Assembly: GCF_001649575.2 (NCBI RefSeq)
Contig: NC_051438.1
Location: forward strand, 29,150,128-29,214,127
DNA: 64,000 bases
Reading direction: 5' to 3'
Source of the DNA: Kryptolebias marmoratus
Taxonomy: Eukaryota > Chordata > Actinopteri > Cyprinodontiformes > Rivulidae
The notes below the pieces were generated by a model, which was not told the origin of the DNA, did no database searches, and was given only the letters and a program-made list of their open reading frames with translations. Within the stretch, counting starts at the first letter, position 1. Each line of letters begins with the position of its first letter. This document shows, one piece after another, positions 1 to 12,890 of the stretch. The position numbers and the translations under genes were made by a program.

Positions 1-130
1 CGGAGACATGTCCAGGTGTCCCTGTGAGGGACTGCAGACCTGTCCAGGTGTCCCTGTGAGGGACTGCAGACCTGTCCTGGTGTCCCTGTGACGGACTGGA
101 GACCTGTCCAGGTGTCCCTGAGATGGACTG
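1..130. repeat. 32-bp minisatellite, about 4 copies
   Basis: Four head-to-tail copies of a 32-bp unit with the core TCCAGGTGTCCCTGTGA begin at about 11, 43, 75 and 107. The last copy is the most diverged. The array probably continues to the left of the window. Confidence 0.9.
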
Positions 131-360
131 ATGTGGAATCAGCTGGACTGAGACGTTTTTCTTCAGAGTGACTTGTTTCAATAATATTTGCTGGAGTTCT
201 CCTTCGTTTGTCTGAAATAACTTAATCTGGACTGAATTGGGATGATTTGGGTTTAAAAGGTTTAAATTGGATTTTATTTATTAGAAACTGACTGAAGTAG
301 CATTTCGTAAGAAATAAAGATAAATACAGCAGGAATATGAATTGGACCAAAGTCTATGGC

Positions 361-540
361 TGTTAGGCTGTTAGCAAAATATTTCCTGAACCAGTGGACA
401 GATTTTAATGAAACTCTCAGAAAGGGATCTACAACCTGATTAAAGATGGCCGCCACAGCTAATCAACCTTGGCTGCGACTCAGCCAGTTTTACAGATATT
501 GGACTAAAATTGGGCTCGGTTGTAGCCAAGAGTCTTCCTC
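361..540 (+). repeat. AAGATGGCCGCC-family dispersed repeat, copy 1
   Basis: It carries the family modules in order: GTTAGCAAAATAT, GGACAGATTTTAATGAAACT, AAGATGGCCGCCACAGC, TTTTACAGATATTG and a diverged AGCCAAGAGTC. The superfamily is unknown to me. Confidence 0.75.
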
Positions 541-592
541 ATCACCTTCATCACCTTCATCACCTTCCTCACCTTCATCATCTTCATCACCT
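538..592. repeat. 9-bp microsatellite (TCACCTTCA)n
   Basis: About six imperfect copies of a 9-bp unit lie directly after the dispersed repeat copy. Confidence 0.85.
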
Positions 593-1954
593 ATGTGAGC
601 GCTAACGGATCACTGAAACAGGAAATGCTAAATTTGTCTTTTTGTCTTTTGCTCAGAATTTATAAAACTGCAAGTCAACTATTCTGCTTTATTTTTTTAC
701 TCCTACAAAATAAAACGACCCTTTTTTTGGCTCCAAACAGGAGTAAATGCTAACCCTGCCGGGTCACCTGACTGGCGCAGGGAACGTCAGAGGCTTTATC
801 CACAAACCGCCTGGTATTACACGATCTCCGTGTTTTCTCTGAGAACAGCTTTCCAGGCCTAACTCCAGTCCTCCGACACATTCCCCCCCGCATCCCGGCT
901 TTGTTCCCAATCCCTCCATCAGAGTCCTCTCTCTGCCTGGCAGGAGGGAGGCGAGTGGAGAGATGTCATCATTTGTCTTTTCTTGACATCCCTTCCAGCG
1001 TGTTATGCAAAAAAAAGACAAAAACAAAGGATGAGGAAAAGCTAAAGCCCACCAAAAACCTCGTCTTTCTGCTTCTTTCCCTCTTTTCTGCCACAGCGGT
1101 TTGTTCGTTTAACAGCCAGCGAGTGAAGGACAGAAGGAAAGAGGTTTGCTTTACTTTATAGCTGCTCAATATAACTAGAGATGCAGCAGAAAGAGGCGGA
1201 TTAAAAAAAAAAGAGGCAACAGCTCGTTAAGTGTCATGGAGGACAGACAGGCAGAGGCTGCTCGTCTTCTCACAGACATCTCTGAGCTTTCACCACCTTT
1301 TATTTAATAAAACTCTGCCTGCAGCTTGAAGGAAGCGCAGATTTCTCAATTAAACCTTTTGTCAGTGATCTTAAAGCCTGTAGCTCTCTGCGCTGTGGCT
1401 GCTCTCCTCGTGGGAGTGGAAGAGCGTCGGGCTCGTGTTACAGAGAATATCTGCCACAGATTTTCTCCCTTTAGTTTGAGGATTTTGGATATATGTCTTC
1501 AAACTTTGAGCATTCAAGTAAAATTTGTGTTTTTCTTCTTTTTTTTGCAGTTTTGTGTCTCAAATTAATCCCCAACAGTTGCAGCCGGGTGACATTTTGT
1601 GCCTTAAAGCTCCGCCTCACTGTTCTGTGAGAAGTTCAACCATAACCAGTGATTTCACAGAGTTCTCAACACGCAGAGACACATGAGTTTTGAACAACTT
1701 TCCTCTCAAAATAGTCCCAGAGTCGTTGTGGACGTCTCCAGCTGACTTCTGCAGGAGTCTCCAACCCATCCCAGGAGTGCTTGGGCTGCAGGGGAGCATC
1801 TCAAACAACCAAAACAGATTAAAAAATAAAAACAGCTGGACTTCTGTTCGGTAGCTGAAGACATTTCGCTTCTCATCTGAGGAGCTTTATCCATTTAAAA
1901 AGCAAAGAGTGTGATTTACCACCAGATTCTCCACCAGCATATCTCTGAAAGCCA
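593..1954. other. intronic stretch, one short repeat module
   Basis: There is no exon-like segment. At 1815-1900 lies the module TGGACTTCTGTTC followed by CTGAAGACATTTCGCTTCTC, which resembles a very common fish repeat. Related wording recurs near 34075-34140 and 52540-52575. Confidence 0.5.
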
Positions 1955-2085
1955 CACTGATGAGGAATAACAGTGACTGGAAAACTGGTCCAAATCTGCC
2001 TGTCTTCATTTCTAAAGCGACTCCAAAAGATTTGATCGTGAACTCGGGGCTGAAAGCCAAGGTGAGCCAGGTGGGCAACAAAAGA
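1955..2085 (+). repeat. dispersed repeat 'GGTCCAAATCTGCC', copy 1
   Basis: It shares GGTCCAAATCTGCCTGTCTT and a GTGGGCAACAAAA tail with copies at 42040-42240 and 54640-54830, all in the same orientation. The family was not recognised. Confidence 0.7.
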
Positions 2086-5000
2086 AAAGTGTTGAAAAAT
2101 AAGAAACTTCTAATTTTCTATAAATGATGATTGTTCCTGGGGGGCTCGATCAGCTGCAGGAAATCTGAGAATGAACTTCTCTGTGTTTGAACCCATTGTT
2201 GAACCCATCCGTTTTATTTGGAAAGACTCGGTGCAGTTCTTACATTTGGAGGAGTCCAGAGCTTCACAGACCCGTCCGAATAAGTTAAGGTTGGTAAGTT
2301 AGGATTGTCCATCTTCTGTCTGGGGAACAGGGTTTAACCGGGAGTCGGGTCTGCAACCAAGGGAAACACCACGTGTGTTTCCTCAAAGAGACACCAGATC
2401 TTCTTGATTTGCATTCACACGGAGAACACAGTTAATCTGGAGGGATTTTTTCTTTGCAATCACATTCATCAGAAGATTATAACTGCTCTGCAGGGCCTCT
2501 AAGTCTTACCTCAACTCAATTACCCCAACAAGGTTTAACATTCAGGTTTGGTCCTCATCAATCTTTACCTTTTTAAATGAAAAACAAAGACACACGAGCA
2601 CGGTGCATTTAAATACAGAGGCAGTGCAAAAACCGAGCTTGAACAAATGCATTTACTGCATGTGTCAATAAGCAAACAAGCTCAGTCATCAAACATGGAT
2701 TTAGAAGAAATAAACACAGAATTATTGAATAAAAACAACTGCAAGCTTTCTGTAAACAAGGACACTCACTGTGTGGATATAATTACATCTAAACACTAAA
2801 CTGGGCAGAAAGGTGCATTTAGGCACACATTGAACAAATGAAAACACATTTTTATGTCTGCTTCACCTTCTGCAGCTTCACTTATACATTCCTTCATCAC
2901 TTTACAGCAAACCAACAAGCTAAGATATTAAATGAATAAAAACGAGCTGCAGCTGAATCAACGTTTAATAAAACTGAAAGGAAACAGTCAGAAATGTGTC
3001 GTATGAATGATTTATTTTCTGTTTGTTTTGGTCAGTTTGGTCAGTGTGCTTGTTCTTCATCCAACACACACACACACACACACACTTTGTGACACAAACG
3101 TGTTTACACACTGGGGACGCTAATCAAAGCTAGTGACTGCTCGTCCTGCCGAGGAGCGTCGGTTCGAATAAATCCTCCTCCTCGTCAGCTGAGCCCCACT
3201 TTCATTAAAACCAAGTGACAACAGCAATAAAGCAGGACGGAGCAAACGGCTCGGCGTCTTCTGCGAACCGCAGCCACAGAATCCTCTCACTGCGGAGACG
3301 CTCTAAACTGTCCCTGGGCTCGGAGGCCCCGTGTCCTTGATTTCCCTGAACGCCTCGTCCTAAAAGCCAAAAAGCTGCAGGAACAATTTTTGTGACGCCG
3401 TGACAGAAAAATACATCAGAGATGTTTCTGGAAAATCTCATTTCTTTTCAGCTCAGACTCTGAAAGTGTGTGAATTTATTTATTTATTTTTATGGTGGGG
3501 GAGGGGTCATAATGTAACTCAAACAGTGGCGAGTCGAGCTCGGTGAGCTCAAGGAATTCAAATATTTCTTTCTGAGATGTTCTTCATATCATCCTCTTTT
3601 TATTCCTTACCATGAAGCATCTATTTAGTGAAAGTTTGTGAACTTTTATCAGGTTAGACATGTTTGCATCATCACCTGGTTTTGTTCTAATATTTGTCAT
3701 ATTTTGATGTTTTCCAAATAAAACAGTAAAACATGATACTTATCTCAACCCACTGCCAATAAAAGAGACAGAAAAATCTAATAAAAACACTGAAACCTTC
3801 TTCACCTCACCACTTTGTCCAGTTCGGGGTTTTTGTTTTGCAGCGAAGCCTCTGTTTACAGACCTGACTCTTGGAAGGTGTTTTGGATGAAAGCGTCTCC
3901 TCCTCAGCAGGTCGTGCCACCGAACGCCATATGTTAGCATGAAATAGCAGGTGGCTAAAAACTGCAGGAAGTAGTTCTCCAATTCAGCTGATAACTGAAG
4001 CCAAATGTGAAATTAAATCAAATAGTTCAGCCTAAAGCATCTAAGACTTAAAAAGCCAATCCAAGGTTTCTCACATTTATTTGTGCTCGCCCTGCAGCAG
4101 TTTGCTTCTGCCAAAATCGGTGGCTTGAATTCAGTTTTATGTGTGAAGATGTGTGTATTTTCTCACAGTTTTCAGTCACTGACTGGTTCCCTACAGTCGC
4201 AGCTCAGTGAGATATTACCTTCAGTTGCCAAACTATCCTAAAGTTGTGACACTTCCTCACTCAAGGAACCTAATTTGAGATAAAAAACAGACGCAAATCT
4301 TTCAAAACTGTTCAAAATTCTAGCAACAGAAGAATGAGGCCCTGCCATTCATCCAGGGAAGGAACAAACACTTTGTCACCAACAGCTGCAGAGCAGTCAG
4401 GTACAGACTTTAAGCTCGTTGCAACAAGATGTTCAGTGAGCTTGCTGGATTAAAAAAGCCAGAAATGTCCTCCCTCCTTTTCCAATTTGCTTTCTTTTCC
4501 TTCAGCTGCTAACGAGACGCCACACAAACTGTTGGTTTCATCAGCTGCGTACGAGAGCAGGAGTCCTCCTTCCACTTGAGCACTTTTTGGATCATCCTAA
4601 ACTCAGATGGATTCTTCGTTGCCAACAGATCGGTCCTCGGTGACTCATCCAAACCCACATCCTCCAATCCCCTCATCATCGGCGCTTCGTTTTCAGGGAC
4701 CAATTAACTGGTCAACACAACAGCGTTTTGTGCTGACGTCTTCATTTTCCAGCAGCTCTTCACTGCGGCATGCCCGGACCACCGAGTGGAACTAATAAAG
4801 CAGCAGAAATCAAGCTCACCTCGTGTTTTAAGACAATGGAAGAAGTGTAGGTGGTGTAGCCTTAAGAGGGCTGTAAAACATAAGTATGTGAAGGATTTAA
4901 TGCTTTCTATAGCTCTCTAGCCTCCTGATACCCAATTTAAACTCCTGTAAGTGACACTTCAGACCCTCGAGGGTGAAGCTGAATTTATTCTCATCAACAA

Positions 5001-5689
5001 ATAGGCTAAACAAAGCCAAAGAAAGCGGAGGGAAAGTCACAGGCTACAAATTAGATGAATAATAGTGTAAATTACGCAGAATCGCCTCCTTTGCAATTGA
5101 GCTGCCTTCAGCAGAAAACGCTACAATGGCTGTGAGACACTGAATATTTATAAGGTGTCGTCTGCAGCCGATGTGGTCTGAGGGGAAAGCACTTTTACTT
5201 TTTTATTAAACTAATATATATTCTCTGCACATGCCCACGGAAGAACAGGGCTGAAAGAAAGCAGGTTTAAAACATGCAAAAAGAGAGAAAAGGGGCTTTT
5301 TTCTGTCCTTTTCTCGCTGGTTTTCCTTCATTACGTCCAGACAACAGCTGAGGAGGTGATCATTTTGCTCTTACCCATCATGCATTAACATCAGAGCTGA
5401 AAAAACCAACAATGACGGGAAAAACGAAGAGTTTCCCCGAGGATTTTAGAGCATCATAAATTTTCTGACTCGATGGTGAAACTGTGAGATAATGAACGTT
5501 TTATCAGATGCTGAAAGCTTTAAATTCCTACTCTGGTACTAAAGAAAGTGGCTAAAGTCATAAAACTGAGTCTAAACTTTGAAGAAAAACACCCTTTATG
5601 ACTCTTTGAGGTGGATGTTGGAGTTTTAGCAACTTTTTCAGTAGGAAGTGGAGCTTTTTAACGTAGCATTATTAACCAATGGGTGCAAA
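2086..5689. other. intronic DNA without recognised features
   Basis: I see only a (CA)11 run at 3064-3085 and unremarkable AT-rich sequence. Open frames here are short and have no family resemblance. Confidence 0.5.
3064..3085. repeat. (CA)n microsatellite
   Basis: An uninterrupted CA dinucleotide run of about 11 units. Confidence 0.95.
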
Positions 5690-5910
5690 CACTTTATCAA
5701 CCTTAGCAAACACAAAAATAGCGACATGTCCAAGAAGTTTACAGATACTGAGCTAAGATTTGGTGTGGTAGTAGCTGAGAGTCATTCCCAACATGTCCTC
5801 AGCTCTGTTATTTCTCAACAGACTGTAAGACAATCTTAGTTTCAGTCTGGCATGACAGGCGGCGGGTGATATGCATTCCTTCAAGGGTTGCTCGGCCGTT
5901 TATAGTTTGG
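5690..5910 (+). repeat. AAGATGGCCGCC-family dispersed repeat, copy 2 (3' part)
   Basis: It contains AGCAAACACAAAAATAGC, GTGGTAGTAGCTGAGAGTC and the terminal module GGCGGGTGATATGCATTCCT. The GGCCGCC module is missing. Confidence 0.8.
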
Positions 5911-7125
5911 CGCCATGATGAGGTATGAACGTAAAAAGACATTAAACAATAGTGCAAAAACTGTTTAGAGTTTTTGCAGGTCTGGTGAAATTTAAATTAT
6001 TATTCATTAATTTAGGCGAAAACTAAGGATAAAAGAAAAGTAAAAAAAAAAAAAGAAGCGAGCCGTTCAATCTGCCTGCTGCTGTTTTATCCATTTTCTT
6101 TCCCACAGAAAGAAATAAACAAGAAAAAGCTGGAAGGCTGTGAAACATTAAAGTCCCTCCCGTCTCCTGACTTTATAATAAAACACGTTTTAAACAGAAC
6201 TCGTCTTTTTTTTTACCTTTAATTCTTGCCTCTGTCTGATTGCTCTGAAGCCATATCGACCAGCTGATAACGGATCTTTGTCTCGTTTTCTCCAGATGCA
6301 GAAGTTGTAGCCTCCTTGATGTGCTGCGTCTGTTTATTCACACAGACAGCCCTCATTACTCCGAATGTATCTGGGTCCTCAAACAGAATCGCAGACCCCC
6401 TTTTTTCCCTTTAAGTGAGCGAGTAAACAACGTGAGTGCCAAAGGAAAACCACTTCCTGTCAGTTTTTAATTGGAGTGCTGAAATGAGAAATTGTGGTTT
6501 CTCCTGCCGTCATATTCAGCCATCCATCATCGCCTCTCCCACCGACTAAACTTTAGGGGGAAAAAAAACTTCATTTTGTTCCCGACTGAAAGAGGAGAAA
6601 TATCATTATGATGTGTTTTACTCTCCCCCTCCCAATAATCTTTGCTTTCTCGTCCTTTCTTTTGCAGCCTGTTCTCCTCTCGTCGTTGCCTTGTGCCGCC
6701 GCGGGGTGTTCAGGTTTCATTATGAGATGAGATGTATTCAAAGTGGAGGGATGGAGAGATGGATGGATGCAATGTAGCTTGGTCAGAAAACACCTGAGGC
6801 TCTGTGTGTGTGTGTGTGTGTTTCTATGCATATTTACCTAAAATTGGCATTCATGCCTGCCAGTGTTTTCAGTCTCTCTGTGAAACTGTGTGCACCCTGT
6901 TTGCACTGAGAATATCTCTGTTTGCCAAGAGCGTGTGCTCGCATATGAGCATTCCTTCCCTCCCATCCTGCCTGTGTTTATTTATCCTCGTTACGTTCCC
7001 ATGCACCCCTACGGCACAGAAATGCATGTCGCCCGCCGCCTTCTCATGCATCATGAAGACAGAGTTACAGCCAAACCTTAAAAATAGCAACATGTGAGGG
7101 TTTTGTTGAAGCTCAGAATATGTTT
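5911..7125. other. intronic DNA, (TG)n only
   Basis: A TG run lies at 6803-6821. Otherwise there is nothing I can name. Confidence 0.5.
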
Positions 7126-7275
7126 GTGTCTACTACCACGCCAGGTTTCTGCTCAGTATCTGTAGAAGAGACTGAACTATAGAAGCTAAGGTCAGGGAGT
7201 TGTGGAGGCCATCTAATGATTACTTCCAGAAAGTTTCACTTATTCAATGATTCCAGAGATATTTTGCTAATGGTA
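7126..7275 (-). repeat. AAGATGGCCGCC-family dispersed repeat, copy 3
   Basis: The copy is reversed: it starts with the complement of GGTAGTAG and ends with the complement of TTAGCAAAATATCTC. The central module is diverged (AGATGGCCTCCACA). Confidence 0.7.
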
Positions 7276-7285
7276 CAAACAAATG

Positions 7286-7314
7286 AACACACACACACCT
7301 ACACACACACACAC
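7286..7314. repeat. (CA)n microsatellite
   Basis: A CA run with one CTA interruption. Confidence 0.9.
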
Positions 7315-7869
7315 GGACATAACATTACTGTTGTTCTGGTTGGACACCCAAAAAAAAAAGATTAACTACAGATTGAAAAATATCACTAGTTTCCTTAAAC
7401 TATATTCCATCACTGATCAACCTGCACTTTATTCTCTGTGTGTGTTTATATGACTGATGTAATCTCATTTATGTATTTATTTTAATGATAAACATATTAA
7501 AGGAAGAAAACTCGAGCTCAGTAAAGCTTCTGAGCGTTTGTTGTTTAATTAAAAAAGAAAGAAAGGGATTTTGGACACACGGCATGCTGAGCAGTAAGTT
7601 AATAAAGCTCCTTTCTGGTCCAGGTTTTGACTGACAGGTGGACATGACAGGCCGGCAGCTATTGGACTGCAGTGAGACAGAAATCAATAGCAGGTCTGTG
7701 GCGAGGACGCGGTGATGGACACGAGGTGACCGGAGCGTTATTTTACTGGATTACTGATGGTGGTGATGACGATACAACCTCCCAAAGTGTGTGTTTATAC
7801 TACGTGTGTGTTTATCTGCTAGTTTATAGATCCGTCCTGATGACTGAACATTATCTGGACTATGGTCGG

Positions 7870-7894
7870 GGTGTGTGTGTGTGTGTGTGTGTGT
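7870..7894. repeat. (TG)n microsatellite
   Basis: An uninterrupted TG run of about 12 units. Confidence 0.95.
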
Positions 7895-8255
7895 TATGGT
7901 CACCAATAAGTCAGAAGGATGTTGTTCTTTCATTAAGATTATGAGAAAACACACACCTGTGCAGATTCACGTCTTGAACCTAAAGTTCTCCTAAACCAGA
8001 ACCATGACGCAGACGTCTCTGAATCTCTAAACACGTCCATATTTGATATAATTTCATAAAGCTGTTTTTTTTTCTTGTGCTCAAAGTTTGTCAGCTTTTT
8101 GCTCGCCTCGGGTCGAGGTTGTGTCTCCTGCCTCTCCACAACGCTCCGGACTAATAATTAAATCAGAGATGGAGAGAAGCTCTTTCCCTCCTGAAACAGG
8201 AGCACTTTTAATTTTATCTGCGTAAAATAAAACAGACGAACAGCATTCATGAGCA

Positions 8256-8282
8256 TCACACACACACACACACACACACACA
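8256..8282. repeat. (CA)n microsatellite
   Basis: An uninterrupted CA run of about 13 units. Confidence 0.95.
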
Positions 8283-8369
8283 GAAACACAATGAGTTGCA
8301 AAAATATTCACCCCCATCCTCCCCATCCCAATTCTTCCTGTTTTACTGGAGTTTTAATTTGAATATAAG

Positions 8370-8939
8370 TAGGATTGCAAAATTCCAATAATTTTGAAAG
8401 TGGGATAAATGAGGATCGACCTGGAATTTAAAATATTAAAAGATGGCTCCTAACAGGGATTTTAATTAGAGTTTGAGATAATATATTGTAGTCTTATCTG
8501 GACTAAAACAACCAGATTTCATTGAGTGAGGAGTATCTCACCCTAAAACATGACAACTGTCACAGATTTAAATAAGAAGCTGAAATGTTTTTGCTTTGAA
8601 TTTATGTGAATTCAATGACAAAAACATCATAACATAAATATTTATCTTTGGAGTTATGTACATGAATTTACAACAAACAAACAAAACTGTTAAAACAGTA
8701 AAAATTAATTATAAAGGTGGCGTTTGTGACACCGTGGAGTCATCAGTAAAACTTTGGATTAAATTCATTATTTGTCTCTGACAAAACTAAATGTTTGTAT
8801 TTTTGTCTGGATGTGATACAGTTTATTTAAATTGCTCCCATTAAACAGTTAAATCCCACAAATCCCCATAATTCCCATGGAAAGATTTCAGGAAGTTTCT
8901 GGAAATTTACCAGAAATTTTCCGGCCCTTTGCAACACTA
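8370..8939. mobile_element. small non-autonomous DNA transposon, hAT-like
   Basis: The left end TAGGATTGCAAA and the reverse complement of the right end, TAGTGTTGCAAA, form short terminal inverted repeats. The flanks AATATAAG (8362-8369) and GTTATAAG (8940-8947) look like a decayed 8-bp target duplication, as hAT elements make. The subterminal GGAAATTT/GAAATTTTCC pattern resembles a common fish repeat. There is no transposase frame. Length is about 570 bp. Confidence 0.5.
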
Positions 8940-9764
8940 GTTATAAGTGATAATTTTACAAACTTACTCCAGATTAACAAAGTTAAACTTTGGGGAAATA
9001 AGCTTCTGTTAAATAAATGTAAAAAAGATGAAACTAAGAAAGTTGTGTTTGCAGATATTCACCTCAATCATTCCGTTCAGACGTCCCAAAATAAAATAAA
9101 TAAGATCCACAGAAAACAGGCCGACCATGTTGGAGAAAAGGTCCTGTTGTTGTATCATTTTAGAGAAGTTAATTTGTGTTTAATTTGATTTTGTGGAATG
9201 ATATTTATAAGATACTTTCCTGATCAGAGTGTGGGCTGATGCTTGTAGCACTTTTAACTTTCAGCTCATTTTGGACTAAAATGAAATATTCACTTCCTGA
9301 AAGTGAAGTCAAGTACATTTTTAATGAGACAGAAAAAAATCATAAATCAAGGAAATTAGTTCCAGCTTTAATACCTTATGAGTTTATGAAGTATTCAAAG
9401 TTTGCAAATGAGATTATTTTTCATGTCCTGAAAATGGATTAGGATGTAGAGCAGTTTTTCAGTTTCTTTCTATAGGAAATCATAAAATAACTGAACCCCC
9501 TCCCACAGATTCTCCACTGAGCTTTAATGAAAGGAAATATAAACTCTGCAGTCATTTCCTGTGTGCCTGTATGTGTTATTAATTTAATATGAGATTTCCC
9601 ATAAGTCAAGTGCCAGGGGAGTCTTTCATTAAAGAATTACTTTATTTCCTTCAAGTCGCTCGAGTCTCGGAGGGTGACCAGCTTCTGTGCTCTAAAACCT
9701 GACAGGCTTTCCTTCCTGGAAAAGCAAAAAGTTTTTACATTTAAAAACTCTTCTTCTCAACCAG

Positions 9765-9990
9765 GAGAAGGTGGCACGCTCCCTCAGGGTTGGGGACGAG
9801 TCTTCGCTCCATGCAGAGGAGTTCAGGGAGGACGGAGCAGGAGACGGATCTACAGATCGGGGCCTTGTCTGCGGTCCGGTCTGATTTGGTGAAGAAGGAG
9901 CTGAGTAAGAAAAAGGCAAAGTTCTCAACTTCCTGATCCGTCCACATTCCAACCTTCACCTGCGGTCAGGAGGTCATCATGGCCGAAGAA
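9765..9990 (+). mobile_element. Rex3-like (RTE-type) LINE reverse transcriptase fragment
   Basis: The plus strand follows the 3' reverse-transcriptase region of the abundant fish LINE whose copies end in GATG repeats: CATGCAGAGGAGTTCAGG, GGTGAAGAAGGAGCTGAGTA, then AAGGCAAAGTTCTCAA and TCCACATTCCAACCTTCACC. Stops and shifts show it is dead. It corresponds to the segment just upstream of the fragment at 42745-43218. Confidence 0.75.
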
Positions 9991-10002
9991 CATGATGATC
10001 TT

Positions 10003-10447
10003 TGAGTCTTTCTTGGGTTTTGTCTTCTTCTTTTATTTGAATTTTACTGGCGTTAGGTAAGCATTACCGCCAGAAGTGTGGACCACTTCTTGGGTTTTGT
10101 TATCTTGTTTTTCTTGTTGTACTTCCTGTCTCCAGTGTTTTTCCACTCTTCCTCAGTCTTCACCTGGTTTTGCTGCCACCCCCACCTCCACCTGTCAGTA
10201 ATGAGTTTCACACACCTGTGCCCACTTACTGCTTATCCTCTGTGTTTTATAAGTCCGGTCTTCTCCTCCTCTCTGCTTGGTTCCCTGCTGTTTTTGTCTT
10301 GCTCCACGCTTTGTTTATCTATGTTTGTACTTAGTTTCAGTTTTTGCTGCCACGTCAGCCTTTTAGTTTTTGTTTGTTTTATTTTAATAAATTAGTTTTC
10401 TTTAAAATGAATCTGCACTCGGGTTTCGTCTCCATTTCCCCACAACC
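10003..10447 (+). mobile_element. LTR-like dispersed element, copy 1
   Basis: It shares, in order with 35983-36441, a GTTTTGTTATCTTG-type start, CACCTGTGCCCACTT, a TATA-like TTTTATAAGTCCGG, GCTGC-ACGTCAGCC, TTTTATTTTAATAAATTAGTT (the end of which holds a polyA-like signal) and a terminal CCCCACA-CTTGA/TGA. The promoter-like and polyA-like arrangement fits a solo LTR. No retroviral or Gypsy coding region is present. Confidence 0.5.
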
Positions 10448-12495
10448 TGATAGCCAAACTCTGCTGAGACCATAGAGTCTTAAAAATAGTCCAATCACAA
10501 CCAACAGTTGATTGATTGATTCTTATCCAAACATATTTCATGCAATGAAAATGATAATACTGTATTACTTGCCAGTGTGTATCTGAACATCCAGAGTTCA
10601 TAAATCTTTCAGTAACTGATCACAAACAAGAAGTTTGGACCAGTTTTGACAATTCCAACACATACAGAGCTTTAAACATAATTTAAACGATACCCAGAGG
10701 CTTAACACACTGATTGAACATAAATAGCTCCTACAGTGGCATTCAGCAGCATCTTCATGTCTGAATGTCAGTTTCCTGTCAGCATCCAGCCGCGGTCTCG
10801 CCCACCATCTTCTACCTCTCCTTCTTCTTGCTCGCTGCTTTCTAACAAACCTCAGCCTGACAGTTTCTCCTCATCTTTAATGAAAAACCAAACCAAAACC
10901 ACAGCAGCAACATGCACATCAGTGTCTTTCCGGTCCATGTTTGTGTCATGGAAGACGGGTGGAAAATGTTGGTTTTATATCGATGTGACCACACACAGTA
11001 CGCAGAGGACACATAAAACCACCGTGTACATGTTCTTGATACTTTTAACACTCCAAATATGCTCCAACAATGCAATATGCACTCTGCATCATAAACATTA
11101 TATATTGTATATTGTAAACACACAAGAACACAGAGGAATGAGCCACAGATACACAGCTCTAATAAGACGGACAGGAAAAACAAGCAGCAACAACAAATAT
11201 TATCCATAAAAGCACCATAATACAGCAGCAGCGCAGACAGAGCGTTAGCATAGCGTAACGTGTGAATGTGTAATGTTATTGTTGGGTCATTATGTTTGTT
11301 ATTATGGTGTGTATGTGACATTTCAAAGTTCAAGCTGCAAATCTGTGGCAGGCTGACGTTACTGGAGGTCACCCGATGTATGACACGTTAAGAGGAGACG
11401 CTATTTTCTTACAGCCACATATCTGAAGCTATAAAAACATCTGGCAGATATGCAAAAATGAGACTGCGATGTAAGCTTTGGTGGCCTTTCATGACATTTA
11501 CATGCCTGGCTTTTGTGTCATATTTCACGTAAAAATAAATATTTAAATGAGATTATCTTTAAACATGATTCCTAAAATTTACTTCAGTCAGGGAAAACCG
11601 TACATTCATAGCATTCTTTTCCAAATCACTTGAAAGCAGTAATACGTTCTTAGAAGGCCAATTAAAGAACATAAATCTGTGTGGGCGTTGTGCTTCAGAC
11701 TCCAGCATTAGCTTTCTGCAGCACCGTGCAATCACATTATAGACCTGTTCTCTATCAGACAAGCCACTTGTATAAATCTATACTGCAGCTTTTTTCTCTT
11801 CCCTCTCAATACAAAAGTAAAATAACAGCAATATGCTCCAACCTGCAGCCGTCACATTAAGGTGTCACCTCTTTGGTGATATTACAGAGCCGTCCTTGCA
11901 GGCATATTACAGAGCTGTCCTCCATGAAACAGGCGCCTCCAACAACTATAAATCTGCAGAAACAGAATGAATTTGCAGGCCTTGTGCAGAGCACTCAGGG
12001 GGGGAGGAGAGCCCAGAATATGTCATCAAATATCCCTTGGCCCAACACTGGTGAGCATAAAAGTGCCAGTGTGAGAAGGTGAGTTGTGTGTAAAATGTGC
12101 TGAACATCGAACAACAGAAGGAGCAGAGTAAGCCTCTAATCAGGAGGAACGGCTGCTGCCCGTGGTGGTTGTGGCAAAGCTGGAGGCCCTGACCCGCTGA
12201 CTCGATTCTGCTGAACACGCTGCGAGAGAAAGCGCTTCTCTTTACTGCACACGTGCTCCTATATCTTCATTCTTCTACCTTTACATCAGGTCTGGTTGCT
12301 CGCAAAAAAAAAAAAAAATTCTTGTTTTAGTTTGGAGCGACTTTGAGTATAAAACTAGGACGTAAAGAATGGATCTATTTATGTAACCAATCTGTAAAAA
12401 CTGGGTTGTTAATGTTCTTGTTGTATTAAGTGATCCCATTTTTAAATGTTCAGGAAGCTGCTGGTCATATTGCACCTCTGTCAGCTTCTACCCAG
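10448..12495. other. intronic DNA, no supported gene
   Basis: Overlapping open frames of 157 codons (plus) and 176 codons (minus) occur at 10736-11372, but neither resembles any family I know. From 11400 to 11760 the sequence is non-repetitive and could be a conserved non-coding element. I cannot test this. Confidence 0.45.
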
Positions 12496-12890
12496 ATGTT
12501 AGGATTTGAGTATTTTGAGATATTTTTTGGTAATCTTTTGTGTTTTTCATTATATTCTGTTTCTGAGATGTGTCACTCTATTTCCCTCGTGGGTTCTGTG
12601 TGTTTCTAAGTTATCTGATTTTATTGTTGAGTTCAGTTTTGTTCCCTGTGTTTTCTGCCACACCCATCCTCACCTGTTCCTGGTTTACAATCAGTCACCT
12701 GCGTCCAATTCCTCATCAGGTTTGTACCACACTCAGGTTCTGCTCCTCGTGGTTCATGAGCATTTATGCTTTACTTTTTATTGCTTTTCTACCTCCTCAG
12801 CTTTTTGTTTTTTCTTTAAGAAATTGTTTTATCTGTGAGTTGTGCCAGACTGCATTCTTGGTCCAATCCACCCATCAAACCTGATACTAG
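12496..12890 (+). mobile_element. LTR-like dispersed element, copy 2 (diverged)
   Basis: It starts TGTTAGGATTTGAGTATTTTG, close to the start at 35983, then has CTGCCACACCCATCCTCACC and a weak version of the remaining modules. It is less conserved than the other two copies. Confidence 0.4.

Noticed and set aside
3157..3175. tRNA box B-like GGTTCGAATAAATCC
   Set aside because: The loop spacing is wrong and no box A or cloverleaf surrounds it.
10736..11372. Overlapping open frames of 157 and 176 codons on opposite strands
   Set aside because: No recognisable domain, no splice or promoter context, odd composition (Cys/Leu-rich on minus), and lengths that chance can give over 64 kb.
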